Source of the DNA: Joostella atrarenae
GTDB lineage: Bacteria > Bacteroidota > Bacteroidia > Flavobacteriales > Flavobacteriaceae
DNA length: 64,000 nt
Direction of reading: 5' to 3'
NCBI RefSeq assembly: GCF_021764745.1
Contig: NZ_JAETXX010000001.1
Coordinates: 682,001 to 746,000 of the forward strand
Below, in pieces: positions 44,386 through 53,416 of this stretch. The notes under the pieces were generated by a model. It was not told the DNA's origin. It searched no databases and worked only from the letters and a program-made list of their open reading frames with translations. Each line of letters starts with the position of its first letter. The first letter of the stretch is position 1. Made by a program: the position numbers and the translations under genes.

Positions 44386-44874
44386 TTAAGATGTTTCTTT
44401 TAGAACCCAGTCAAAAACAAAATTTCCGATACTTTTTACGGGTTCATAAGTAGCGGAGTTTTCGAGGGTTTTCTGGTCTATAAACTCTATTGTTTGGTTA
44501 GAACGGTCTATAAAAATTAAGATGGCTCCAAGGATAATAGCAATCTTTAATCCTCCAAAAACGCCTCCTGAAATCCTATTTAAGAGTCCTAAAGCGGCTA
44601 GATTAGCTATTTTGGTAAGGAGCTTTCCAATTAAAGAAACAGCTAATATTATTAATATAAATGTAATTGCAAAAGCAGTGAGGCTAATGTATTTTTCATC
44701 CCAGCTAACCTGTTCTTTTAAATAGTCTCCAATAAAATAGGAAAAATGGATGGCGCCATATATACCTAATACTAAAGCAATCAGGGAAGCTATTTCAATG
44801 AAAAGACCTTTCATAAAACCACGCACTAAGCCAAATAGAATAAGTCCGCCAATAATAATATCTATAAAGTTCAT
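44386..44874 (-). CDS. CvpA-family membrane protein
   Basis: The 162-residue product begins MNFIDIIIGGLILFGLVRGF, the CvpA family start, and has four membrane helices with a conserved small-residue pattern (LGLLNRISGGVFGGLKIAII near residue 103). A longer frame reaching back to 45012 would add 46 residues that do not belong to the family, so 44874 is taken as the start. CvpA proteins are needed for colicin V export or bile/envelope stress tolerance in enterobacteria; in flavobacteria the role is not established. Divergent from the small gene at 45022. Confidence 0.88.
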   Translation of the reverse strand: MNFIDIIIGGLILFGLVRGFMKGLFIEIASLIALVLGIYGAIHFSYFIGDYLKEQVSWDEKYISLTAFAITFILIILAVSLIGKLLTKIANLAALGLLNRISGGVFGGLKIAIILGAILIFIDRSNQTIEFIDQKTLENSATYEPVKSIGNFVFDWVLKETS

Positions 44875-44999
44875 GCAATGATTGCTTTTCAACAAATATA
44901 AATCTTTTTTTAAATTATAATTAAGACCATAATTGATGGCCTCTTTAATCGCGGATAAAGAATTAATGTTAACGGTTAAATACTTATGGATTAACTTTC

Positions 45000-45007
45000 T
45001 ATTTTTG
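45000..45007 (+). promoter_or_regulatory. Probable -7 element for the small gene upstream of pheS
   Basis: TATTTTTG fits TAnnTTTG and is 14 nt from the ATG at 45022. No clear -33 TTTG at 19 bp. Confidence 0.35.
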
Positions 45008-45021
45008 TACAAAATTGAAAG

Positions 45022-45378
45022 ATGGCAAGAGACGAGGTATTAAAGATGAAATGGGATTTGTTGGTTACTAAATTATCCAATCAGTTTGCTGATGGAGATG
45101 AGTTAGAGCTTGACGGAATTATATATTTAATAGGTGTTCAGGAACTTGGACAACTAAATAGAAAGTTTAAAAAAGACGAGAAGCTTAATTTAATGCATAT
45201 TGCTATTTGTAGACTTTTAGAGCCTTATGGTTATTATGAGTTTGATTTTTTTGATGATGATGGTTGGCCGCATTATACTATAAAAGAACAATTGCCAGTG
45301 CTCAAAGCAGGAGAGCAATCTGTATTAATGAAAGAAGCGATTGTTCAATATTTTATAGAAGGTGGTTATATCGAGTAA
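45022..45378 (+). CDS. Conserved hypothetical protein, soluble
   Basis: The 118-residue protein is acidic, with no signal or membrane helix. It starts MARDEVLKMKWDLLVTKLSN and contains YLIGVQELGQLNRKFKKDEK, ICRLLEPYGYYEFDFFDDDG and a Trp-Pro-His-Tyr segment, then ends in an acidic helix. The clear codon pattern and compact size suggest a real gene, and I think related short proteins occur in other flavobacteria, but I cannot name a family. It lies 111 nt before pheS, which appears to have its own promoter. Confidence 0.65.
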   Translation: MARDEVLKMKWDLLVTKLSNQFADGDELELDGIIYLIGVQELGQLNRKFKKDEKLNLMHIAICRLLEPYGYYEFDFFDDDGWPHYTIKEQLPVLKAGEQSVLMKEAIVQYFIEGGYIE

Positions 45379-45459
45379 TTTTTAAAAGTATTATTAAAAA
45401 ATGGTTTTTAAAAAGAATTATAAGTTCAAGGAAACTACATTATATTCTTTAGAAATCTT

Positions 45460-45467
45460 TAAATTTG
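45460..45467 (+). promoter_or_regulatory. Probable -7 element for pheS
   Basis: TAAATTTG fits TAnnTTTG exactly and lies 22 nt before ATG 45490. Confidence 0.4.
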
Positions 45468-45489
45468 CCCTTCCAAAGAAAAGTTGGTT

Positions 45490-46509
45490 ATGATAGATAC
45501 TATTAAGGAACATATCGGAAAAGTAAATAGCTTTACAGCTGCTACTTTAGATGAAGTTGAAGCATTTAGAATTGAATATTTAGGAAAAAAAGGATTGTTG
45601 AATGATTTTTTTGCTGAATTTAAAAATGTTCCTAATGAACAGAAAAAAGAATTCGGACAGGTAATTAACCAGTTGAAAACTTCTGCTCAAGAAAAGGTTA
45701 ATTCTCTAAAAGAAGCCTTAGAAAATAATGATGCAGATAGTAATCAATATGGAGATTTAACTCGTCCTGGAATGCCATTAGAGCTAGGAGGGAGACATCC
45801 AATTTCTATCGTTAAGAATCAAATTATAGATATCTTTTCTCGTATCGGGTTTAATGTTTCTGAAGGACCAGAAATTGAAGACGATTGGCATAATTTCACA
45901 GCTTTAAATTTACCTGAATATCATCCAGCAAGAGATATGCAGGATACTTTTTTTGTACAAAAAGATCCAGATGTTCTATTGCGTACACACACATCTTCTG
46001 TGCAAGTGCGCTACATGGAAAATAACAAGCCACCAATTAGAACAATTTCTCCTGGTCGTGTATTTAGAAATGAAGCAATTTCTTCACGTTCTCATTGTTT
46101 CTTTCACCAAGTGGAAGGTCTTTATATAGATAAAGGAGTTTCTTTTGCAGATTTAAAGCAGACATTACAGTATTTTACTACCGAAATGTTCGGGAAATCT
46201 AAAATTCGCTTACGTCCTTCTTACTTTCCATTTACTGAGCCAAGTGCAGAGGTGGATGTATATTGGGGGTTAGAAACAGAAACCGACTATAGAATGACTA
46301 AAGGTACGGGCTGGTTAGAAATTATGGGTTGTGGTATGGTAGATCCAAATGTATTGGAAAACTGTGGGATCGATTCTAAAGAATATTCAGGATTCGCCTT
46401 TGGAATGGGGATTGATAGAATTGCATTGTTACTACATCAAATATCTGATATTAGAATGCTTAGTGAAAATGATATTCGTTTTCTAAAGCAATTTAAATCT
46501 GTATTATAA
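45490..46509 (+). CDS. pheS: Phenylalanyl-tRNA synthetase, alpha subunit
   Basis: Catalytic subunit that charges tRNA-Phe. The 339-residue product has the N-terminal coiled-coil (about 1-90) and the class II catalytic core: the motif 1 region GGRHPISIVKNQIIDIFSRI near residue 100, motif 2 around FRNEAISSRSHCFFHQVEGL near residue 195, and motif 3 GFAFGMGIDRIALLLHQI near residue 306. Length is normal. The start ATG 45490 is preferred over the in-frame TTG 45484. pheT is not in the window; split pheS and pheT are usual in Bacteroidota. A small conserved gene follows after 13 nt. Confidence 0.96.
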   Translation: MIDTIKEHIGKVNSFTAATLDEVEAFRIEYLGKKGLLNDFFAEFKNVPNEQKKEFGQVINQLKTSAQEKVNSLKEALENNDADSNQYGDLTRPGMPLELGGRHPISIVKNQIIDIFSRIGFNVSEGPEIEDDWHNFTALNLPEYHPARDMQDTFFVQKDPDVLLRTHTSSVQVRYMENNKPPIRTISPGRVFRNEAISSRSHCFFHQVEGLYIDKGVSFADLKQTLQYFTTEMFGKSKIRLRPSYFPFTEPSAEVDVYWGLETETDYRMTKGTGWLEIMGCGMVDPNVLENCGIDSKEYSGFAFGMGIDRIALLLHQISDIRMLSENDIRFLKQFKSVL

Positions 46510-46522
46510 ATAATTATAACTG

Positions 46523-46918
46523 ATGAAAAAAGATATTGAAATACCAGTTGCAGAAGAAGTTTATATCGCCGCTGTAAATGAGTGGGATGAAAAACACCTA
46601 TCTAAAACATGGTATATTTATCTTATTAATAATCGAAATACCCCTTTGGAGGCTTCTCTTCTTGTTTCCAAAGGGTATGCCGAAGAAATGAAAACTACAA
46701 CCATGCGCCATGGTCTTGGTGATCTGGATGCAAAATCTTTTCGTAAAGTAGAACTTCTTCATGAGGATCTTTTTAAATTAGAAAATGAATTCTTTTTAAC
46801 TTTTTTTGCAGACAATAAGCTATATGAAAGAAAGTTTATTTTTGATGCACATCAGATCTCGGAGAGTAATCAAATCAATATTCCTATAATGGAAGTGGAT
46901 GGGGTTTTAGCTAGATAA
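46523..46918 (+). CDS. Conserved hypothetical protein co-transcribed with pheS
   Basis: The 131-residue protein has no signal or helices and is predicted soluble and beta-rich. It contains HLSKTWYIYLINNRNTPLEA and MRHGLGDLDAKSFRKVELLH. Relatives in Bacteroidota are often mislabelled as a phenylalanyl-tRNA synthetase subunit because the gene follows pheS; nothing in it resembles a synthetase. It starts 13 nt after the pheS stop, so it is surely co-transcribed. Function unknown. Confidence 0.7.
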   Translation: MKKDIEIPVAEEVYIAAVNEWDEKHLSKTWYIYLINNRNTPLEASLLVSKGYAEEMKTTTMRHGLGDLDAKSFRKVELLHEDLFKLENEFFLTFFADNKLYERKFIFDAHQISESNQINIPIMEVDGVLAR

Positions 46919-47102
46919 ATCCCATAAAACATATTATTTGTTCGGTATAATCACTATTATAATTGATTAACCGTATTTTTATTTATCTGAAATAGTTGTT
47001 ATTAGCTTAAAATTATTATTTTCGTTTAAAGAATATATTCTATGTAATAAATAGATTATATATATTACTTGATTTAATAGTTTTAGAGGTAGTAATTTTA
47101 TT

Positions 47103-48380
47103 ATGAATTTATGGTTTTTTACAGATGATAGAGATGAGATAACAAAACTTCGATTCTTAGCACTTTGCGTGATTATCTCTGCTTTTTTGTTTGAAACATA
47201 TGATGAGTTAGTGCTCAATGGTAATTTTATAAAAGGTTGTGTAGATGTACTTATAACTCTTATTATATTATCTTTATTAGTGTTAAATAGATTTAAGGTC
47301 ATTTCATTAAAGGTGATTTTAACTATCGTAATGTATTGTATTCTTCTTTTTATAACTTTTTCAGCACCAATTGAAGGGATACATAATTTAGATTCAGCAA
47401 TTACATTTTTTGTAAAGGGGGAGCTTATTTTTGTTTTATTAATTGTTGGGATGGGGGTTTTAGTTGATCCTCTTCATATAAACTATTGCATAGCATTAAA
47501 TCTAATTTTTGCAACTTTCTTGGTTTATTACTTGTTTACAATCGATTTACATATTCCAACTCCTAAATTATTTTATTATCTAGTAATTTCATCTGGGTCT
47601 GGTATTATAGCAAAGCGTTTGTATGTCCATCTATTAAGTCTTCAGTCTAAATTAAGAGAAGCTAATAATGATATTACTCTTAAGAACGAAAGACTTATTC
47701 GGGTAAATAAATCTAACCAAGAGTTGTTTGTAATATTGGGTCATGATATGAAAACACCTTTTGTTCATATTAGGATGTTGTTAGATTTAATGGAACGTGC
47801 AGATTTTTCTAAAGATAAGTTTGATAAGTATAAAGCAATGCTTGATGAAGCTACTGCTAATGGAAGTAAATTACTTAGAAATTTATTGGAGTGGGTGCAT
47901 AACAATTCTTTAGAGCATGAAATGAAAATCACACCTTTCCCACTTCATTCTTTAGTTGAAGAAGAGATAGAAATGTTTAAAAATACATATATATCTAAAG
48001 AGGTCAAGATTGTTAATTTAATCCCTAAAGATCTTATTATAAATGCGGATATGAATATGTCTTCAGTAATTATTAGAAACTTACTTTCTAATGCTATAAA
48101 ATATTCTCATGTAAATTCTAAGATTGAAATTGGAGTAAGAGATATTAATAAGAGCCATCATATTTATGTAAAAGATTTTGGAGTAGGTGTTAGTGAAGCT
48201 GTAGTAGAGAAAATTAAGAAAAATATAAAAGTGTCTTCCATGCCAGGAACTATGAATGAGCAGGGTACGGGCTTAGGAATAAATATTTGTAAAAAATTAG
48301 CGTATCATCATGGTGGTGATATTACTGTTGCTGCAGATGATGAGGTAGGTAGTACATTTATTTTTATTCTCCCTCAATAA
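47103..48380 (+). CDS. Membrane sensor histidine kinase, orphan
   Basis: The 425-residue kinase has about six N-terminal membrane helices in the first 180 residues (starting near residue 14), a linker coiled coil near 185-205, a HisKA phosphoacceptor with His 214 in ILGHDMKTPFVH, and a HATPase_c domain with N-box NLLSNAIKYSH near residue 336, DFGVGVS and GTGLGINICKKLAYHHGG near the end. The helices replace a classical periplasmic sensor, so the signal may be a membrane property. No response regulator is adjacent. The 184 nt before it, 46919-47102, show no gene. Confidence 0.92.
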   Translation: MNLWFFTDDRDEITKLRFLALCVIISAFLFETYDELVLNGNFIKGCVDVLITLIILSLLVLNRFKVISLKVILTIVMYCILLFITFSAPIEGIHNLDSAITFFVKGELIFVLLIVGMGVLVDPLHINYCIALNLIFATFLVYYLFTIDLHIPTPKLFYYLVISSGSGIIAKRLYVHLLSLQSKLREANNDITLKNERLIRVNKSNQELFVILGHDMKTPFVHIRMLLDLMERADFSKDKFDKYKAMLDEATANGSKLLRNLLEWVHNNSLEHEMKITPFPLHSLVEEEIEMFKNTYISKEVKIVNLIPKDLIINADMNMSSVIIRNLLSNAIKYSHVNSKIEIGVRDINKSHHIYVKDFGVGVSEAVVEKIKKNIKVSSMPGTMNEQGTGLGINICKKLAYHHGGDITVAADDEVGSTFIFILPQ

Positions 48381-48546
48381 AACAAATATTTTTTTCTACT
48401 TGAATTATTTCTTCACTATATTTAACATATATTAGTTCCTTTCCCCTTTTTTTAGATTTCCCCCACACATATTTATAAGTTAATAATGAGCGTTTTAAGC
48501 GCTTTTTAAGTTCTTTGATAGATTTAACAAACTATTAACGACTGTT

Positions 48547-48568
48547 TAGTTCGGTATTATCCGAACTA
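48547..48568. promoter_or_regulatory. Palindromic operator upstream of the efflux regulator gene
   Basis: TAGTTCGG (48547-48554) and CCGAACTA (48561-48568) are perfect inverted copies with a 6-nt spacer. It lies in the space between the expected -33 and -7 boxes of the regulator gene, the place expected for autorepression by a dimeric MarR-type protein. Confidence 0.55.
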
Positions 48569-48572
48569 GAGT

Positions 48573-48580
48573 TAATTTTG
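48573..48580 (+). promoter_or_regulatory. -7 promoter element of the regulator-efflux operon
   Basis: TAATTTTG fits TAnnTTTG exactly and sits 18 nt before ATG 48599, immediately after the palindrome. It also overlaps a TTG that would otherwise look like an upstream start codon, which rules that start out. Confidence 0.5.
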
Positions 48581-48598
48581 CGCTCTTATTTAGGCACT

Positions 48599-49117
48599 AT
48601 GTTAATAGATGAAAAATTAAATAAAGTAAAGGCAGAGCTTATTGAAGAGATGGGAGTGTATTTTGAGTGTCAAGATATATTATCTCCATTGTCTTCAAGG
48701 ATTTTTGCTTATTTAGCTTTAGCGGGAGATGATGGCGTTACCTTCGATGAAATTTTAGAAGAGTTAAAGATTAGCAAGAGCTCAGCTTCTACTAATCTTC
48801 AGCTTTTACAGTCTATGGGTAGAGTTGGATATTACACTAAGCCTGGAGATCGTAAGAGATATTTTAAAGTTTCGTTTGATAATATGGTGAACCGTTTAGA
48901 TGATAAAATTAATTCTTGGAAAAAAGAAAAGGAGTTACATATCAAAGTGCTCGATTATCGTCATAAGGTTTTGTTAGCAAACGATAAAATCGACCGTGAA
49001 ATAGAAAATAGAAAAGATTTATCATATAACAAACACTATATAGAGTTTGTGGATAGGATGATCGAAAATTTGCATAAATTAAAAAGTAATTTAATAACTG
49101 TCAACCAAGATAAATAA
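48599..49117 (+). CDS. GbsR/MarR-type winged-helix transcriptional regulator
   Basis: The 172-residue protein begins MLIDEKLNKVKAELIEEMGV and contains a winged helix-turn-helix at about residues 30-95, with DDGVTFDEILEELKISKSSA as the recognition region and VGYYTKPGDRKRYFKV as the wing, followed by a long C-terminal coiled-coil for dimerisation. It belongs to the GbsR/MarR group of repressors. It overlaps the adaptor gene by one base and so heads the efflux operon; local repression through the palindrome at 48547-48568 is the natural reading. The true start is ATG 48599, as the upstream TTG lies in the promoter. Confidence 0.88.
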   Translation: MLIDEKLNKVKAELIEEMGVYFECQDILSPLSSRIFAYLALAGDDGVTFDEILEELKISKSSASTNLQLLQSMGRVGYYTKPGDRKRYFKVSFDNMVNRLDDKINSWKKEKELHIKVLDYRHKVLLANDKIDREIENRKDLSYNKHYIEFVDRMIENLHKLKSNLITVNQDK

Positions 49118-50247
49118 TGGGTTCAAAATTATATTCAAGAATTATATTAATGGGACTTTCAGTAGTCTTATTAAGTTGTGGAGGTAAGAAAGAGCAGGAT
49201 CAAAGTCAAGCGCAAAAGGCCATGCCATTTCCTACTGTTAAAGTAGAAAGTAAAGAAATTACAGGTTATAAGACCTACCCAACAAGCATAGAGGGGGTTC
49301 TTAATAGTGATGTGCGTGCTAAAGTTTCTGGTTACATCAAAGAGGTTTTAGTAGATGAAGGAGAGAAAGTGAGTAAGGGACAGACTTTGTTTAGACTAGA
49401 AACAGAATCTTTAAGTCAAGACGCACAAGCTGCACAGGCTAGCGTTAATGTGGCGCAGGTTAATGTAGATAAGTTGAAGCCACTTGTAGAGAAAGGGATC
49501 ATCAGTAAAGTGCAATTGGAAACAGCAAAAGCAAACTTAGAGCAAGCAAAAAGTAATTATAGTAGTATTAATGCTAGTATTGGTTATGCAACTGTTAAAA
49601 GTTCTGTGGATGGATATGTAGGTGCTATTCCTTTTAGACAAGGTACTCTTGTGAGTCCAAACGATCAAACACCATTAACAACGGTTTCAGATATTAAGCA
49701 GGTTTATGCTTACTTTTCTATGAATGAGGAGGATTACATTGATTACATTCAGAACACAAAAGGAGATACTCGTCAAGAAAAACTAGATAATTTCCCTGAG
49801 ATAGATCTTGTTTTAGCAAATGGAGCTTTATATCCACATAAAGGAAAAATTAAAACTGTAACAGGGCAAATCAATCAGAATACTGGTACGGTTAGTTTTA
49901 GAGCGACTTTTGATAATCCAAACTCATTGCTAACCAATGGGAATAGTGGGACAATAAAAATTCCAACTATATATAAAGATCAACCTGTTATTTCTCAAGA
50001 ATCTACATTTGAACAACAAGGTCAAGTGTTAGTTTATCATGTGAATGATGAAAATAAAGTTTCATCAGAAGTAATAAAAATTAGTGATGAGATAGACAAT
50101 CTATATGTTGTGAAATCTGGAGTGAAAGTAGGAGATGTGATTGTAGCTAAGGGAGTAGGGAAACTAAGAGAAGGGATGCTTATTGCTCCCCAAGAAGTTT
50201 CTTACGACAGTATAGTCAAGCCAATAAAAACTTTATTTAGAAACTAG
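49117..50247 (+). CDS. RND efflux periplasmic adaptor (membrane fusion lipoprotein)
   Basis: The 376-residue protein has a lipoprotein signal ending LLSC (Cys 21) and the adaptor domain order: a barrel-sandwich start with VRAKVSGYIKEVLVDEGEKV near residue 68, the alpha-hairpin at about 105-155, then VKSSVDGYVGAIPFRQGTLV and the beta-barrel and membrane-proximal domains. This is the AcrA/MexA type. It starts on the last base of the regulator's stop codon. The substrates pumped cannot be told from sequence. Confidence 0.94.
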   Translation: MGSKLYSRIILMGLSVVLLSCGGKKEQDQSQAQKAMPFPTVKVESKEITGYKTYPTSIEGVLNSDVRAKVSGYIKEVLVDEGEKVSKGQTLFRLETESLSQDAQAAQASVNVAQVNVDKLKPLVEKGIISKVQLETAKANLEQAKSNYSSINASIGYATVKSSVDGYVGAIPFRQGTLVSPNDQTPLTTVSDIKQVYAYFSMNEEDYIDYIQNTKGDTRQEKLDNFPEIDLVLANGALYPHKGKIKTVTGQINQNTGTVSFRATFDNPNSLLTNGNSGTIKIPTIYKDQPVISQESTFEQQGQVLVYHVNDENKVSSEVIKISDEIDNLYVVKSGVKVGDVIVAKGVGKLREGMLIAPQEVSYDSIVKPIKTLFRN

Positions 50248-50265
50248 AAGCTTAAAACATAAGAT

Positions 50266-53200
50266 ATGCTAAAGACATTTATTGAGAGACCTGTATTGTC
50301 TACAGTAATCTCTATTATATTAGTAATATTAGGGGTTTTAGGGGTTATTTCACTCCCTATAGAACAGTATCCTGATATTGCTCCAGCTACGGTTCAAGTA
50401 AATGCTACTTATCCTGGAGCGAGTGCAGAAACAATATTAGAGAGTGTTATTGTTCCGATTGAGGAGCAAATAAACGGAGTGGAAGGGATGACTTATATCA
50501 CTTCAACAGCTACAAACTCTGGAACAGCTAATATTACTGTTTATTTTGATGAAGATACAGATCCAGATATTGCCGCTGTAAACGTTCAGAATAGAGTTTC
50601 GAGAGCAAACTCTTTATTACCACAAGAGGTGGTTCAAACAGGGGTAATTACACAAAAGCAGCAAACAAGTTCGTTGATGTTTATATCATTCTATTCAACG
50701 AATAAAGATTACGATGCTACTTATTTACAGAATTACCTTAAGATTAACGTAATTCCAGAATTACAGCGTGTTAAAGGTGTTGGAGACGTTAATGTGTTTT
50801 CGCAGCAGGATTATGCAATGCGTCTTTGGTTAAAGCCAGAGAAGCTAGCTGCTTATAACCTAATTCCAACAGATGTTGTTGCAGCATTGACCGAACAAAG
50901 TTTGGAGGCTGCTGCCGGATCTTTAGGGGAAAATAATGGAGAGGCATTTTCATATGTTATTAAATATAGTGGACGTTTTAAGACCGAAACTCAATATGAG
51001 GATATTATAATAAAAGCGTTAGGCGATGGTCAGTATTTAAGACTTAAGGATGTAGCTGATGTAGAATTAAATGCGCAATCTTATGCTGCAAATTCTGTTA
51101 CAAAAGGTTTTCCAAGTATAAACATGGCAATTTATCAGACTAAAGGTTCTAATGCACAAGAGATTATAGAAACTATTCAAGGGAAATTAGATGATCTAAA
51201 ACCTACTTTTCCAAAAGGAGTTGAGCTATTTATTCCATATAATACGAATGACTTCTTAACAGCGTCTATTGAAAAAGTAGTACATACGCTAGTAGAAGCC
51301 TTTATATTGGTTTTTATTGTTGTATTTATCTTCTTACAAGATTTCCGTTCAACGCTTATTCCTGCAATTGCAGTACCAGTGGCGATTATTGGAACGTTCT
51401 TTTTCCTGAATGTTTTCGGATATTCTATAAACCTATTAACGTTATTTGCATTAGTACTGGCAATTGGTATTGTTGTCGATGATGCCATTGTGGTCGTCGA
51501 GGCCGTCCATGCAAAAATTGAGGAAGGAAATTCTGAGTCCGCGAAATCTGCAACCATCGATGCGATGCATGAAATTTCTGGAGCTATTATTTCGATTACA
51601 TTAGTAATGGCGGCCGTATTTATTCCAGTAACCTTTATTCAAGGTCCTACAGGGGTATTTTATGAGCAATTCGGTATTACACTTATTGTGGCGATCATGA
51701 TTTCTGCAGTAAATGCATTGACCTTGAGTCCTGCATTATGTGCATTATTGCTAAAAACACATACAGAGGAAGAAAAGAAGAACACTTCTTTCTTACAACG
51801 ATTTTATGATGGTTTTAATAGAGGATTTAACGCTATAACTCAGCGTTATGGTAAATCCCTAGGGTTTTTATATAAGCATAAATGGATTACAGGAGTTGCT
51901 TTACTGGCGTCTATAGCGGGTATTGTATGGGTTTCTTCAACAACACCTACAGGTTTTGTGCCTAGTGAAGACCGTGGAATTATTTTTGCCAATGTTGAAT
52001 TGCCTCCAGGTTCTTCAATTGATAGAACAGGAGAAGTTAATAGATTATTATATGAAAAAACCAAAGATCTTCCTGGAGTAGAAGGAGTATCTGTAATTAG
52101 TGGTTTTAGTTTACTAGGAGGTAGAGGTAGTAACTACGGATTAGGATTTATAAAATTAGATGATTGGGAGAAACGTGGTGAAGATTCTCTTTCTGTAGAT
52201 GCTCTTACTAAAAAACTCTTCGGTTTGGCGGCTTCTATTCCTGAAGCAAATATTGTCTTCTTTGCTCCGCCGAGTATACCTGGATTTGGAGTTTCCTCTG
52301 GGTTTGAGGTTAACCTTTTAGATAAATCAGGAGGTGCTTTTACAGAGCTGGATCAAACTAATCGTGATTTTATGACTGCCTTAATGCAGCATCCTGAAAT
52401 ACAATATGGACAATCGTCATTCAATACAAGATATCCACAGTACGAAATGGAAATCAACGTTCCATTGGCTAAAGAAAAAGGAGTTCCTATAAACTCTATA
52501 TTTTCAACATTACAGGGGTATATAGGAGGTATTTATGCATCCGATTTCTCAAGATTTGGAAAGCAGTATCGTGTATACTTACAAACACTTCCTGAGAATA
52601 GAGATAATAAAGATGCTCTTAATGGTCTTTATGTTAGGACAGGAGAAGGAGAAATGGCTCCAATTACACAGTTTGTAAAACTGAAGAGAGTATATGGACC
52701 GCAATCTGTAACAAGATTTAATCTTTTTAACTCATCAAAAGTAACTGGAGCAACAAATCCAGGATTTAGTACAGGGGATGCTATTGCTGTTGTAGAAGCA
52801 GAAGCTGCTAAGCTACCAGCAAATTATGATATTGCTTACTCTGGATTAACAAGAGAAGAGGTGAGTGCCGGAAGTCAGACGATTTTAATATTTATTTTAA
52901 GTATTGTCTTTGTATACTTCTTATTAGCAGCACAATATGAGAGTTATTTATTACCGTTCTCTGTTATTTTCTCTCTTCCATTAGGGGTTTTTGGAGCTTA
53001 CTTTACTACGAAAGTGGTAGGATTGGAAAACAATATATATTTCCAGATTGCATTAATAATGTTAATTGGATTACTGGCGAAGAATGCAATTCTTATTGTG
53101 GAGTTTGCGCTCCAGAGACGTAAAAATGGTGAAAGCTTATCTGAAGCAGCTATACATGGAGCAAAAGCGAGACTTCGACCTATTTTAATGACTTCATTTG

Positions 53201-53415
53201 CATTTATCTTAGGATTGATGCCGTTAGCATTAGCAGGTGGTGTAGGAGCAGCAGGAAATAGATCAATTGGTACAGGAGCTGTTGGTGGAATGTTAATAGG
53301 TACCATTTTAGGAGTATTTTTTATTCCGATATTGTTTGTAATCTTTCAATGGTTACAAGAACGTATTTCTGGAGCACCAAAAGTAGCAGTAGAACCTCAT
53401 GATAACTCAAATTAA
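50266..53415 (+). CDS. RND efflux pump, HAE1 (AcrB/MexB) family
   Basis: The 1049-residue inner-membrane proton antiporter has 12 helices and the HAE1 hallmarks: the start MLKTFIERPVLSTVISIILV, the TM4 proton-relay Asp pair in GIVVDDAIVVVEAVHAKIEE near residue 405, the pore-domain sequence GVEGMTYITSTATNSGTANI, and the late motif ILMTSFAFILGLMPLALAGG near residue 970. Length and order equal those of AcrB. It lies 18 nt after the adaptor gene and directly before the outer-membrane channel gene. It exports hydrophobic or amphiphilic compounds; the class is multidrug but the natural substrate is open. Confidence 0.96.
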   Translation: MLKTFIERPVLSTVISIILVILGVLGVISLPIEQYPDIAPATVQVNATYPGASAETILESVIVPIEEQINGVEGMTYITSTATNSGTANITVYFDEDTDPDIAAVNVQNRVSRANSLLPQEVVQTGVITQKQQTSSLMFISFYSTNKDYDATYLQNYLKINVIPELQRVKGVGDVNVFSQQDYAMRLWLKPEKLAAYNLIPTDVVAALTEQSLEAAAGSLGENNGEAFSYVIKYSGRFKTETQYEDIIIKALGDGQYLRLKDVADVELNAQSYAANSVTKGFPSINMAIYQTKGSNAQEIIETIQGKLDDLKPTFPKGVELFIPYNTNDFLTASIEKVVHTLVEAFILVFIVVFIFLQDFRSTLIPAIAVPVAIIGTFFFLNVFGYSINLLTLFALVLAIGIVVDDAIVVVEAVHAKIEEGNSESAKSATIDAMHEISGAIISITLVMAAVFIPVTFIQGPTGVFYEQFGITLIVAIMISAVNALTLSPALCALLLKTHTEEEKKNTSFLQRFYDGFNRGFNAITQRYGKSLGFLYKHKWITGVALLASIAGIVWVSSTTPTGFVPSEDRGIIFANVELPPGSSIDRTGEVNRLLYEKTKDLPGVEGVSVISGFSLLGGRGSNYGLGFIKLDDWEKRGEDSLSVDALTKKLFGLAASIPEANIVFFAPPSIPGFGVSSGFEVNLLDKSGGAFTELDQTNRDFMTALMQHPEIQYGQSSFNTRYPQYEMEINVPLAKEKGVPINSIFSTLQGYIGGIYASDFSRFGKQYRVYLQTLPENRDNKDALNGLYVRTGEGEMAPITQFVKLKRVYGPQSVTRFNLFNSSKVTGATNPGFSTGDAIAVVEAEAAKLPANYDIAYSGLTREEVSAGSQTILIFILSIVFVYFLLAAQYESYLLPFSVIFSLPLGVFGAYFTTKVVGLENNIYFQIALIMLIGLLAKNAILIVEFALQRRKNGESLSEAAIHGAKARLRPILMTSFAFILGLMPLALAGGVGAAGNRSIGTGAVGGMLIGTILGVFFIPILFVIFQWLQERISGAPKVAVEPHDNSN

Positions 53416-53416
53416 G

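Noticed and set aside
44875-45012. Upstream extension of the CvpA family gene
   Set aside because: The extra 46 residues are not part of the family and the family start motif begins at 44874.
48578-48598. Upstream TTG start of the GbsR/MarR-type gene
   Set aside because: The TTG lies inside the -7 promoter box, so it cannot be translated from that transcript.
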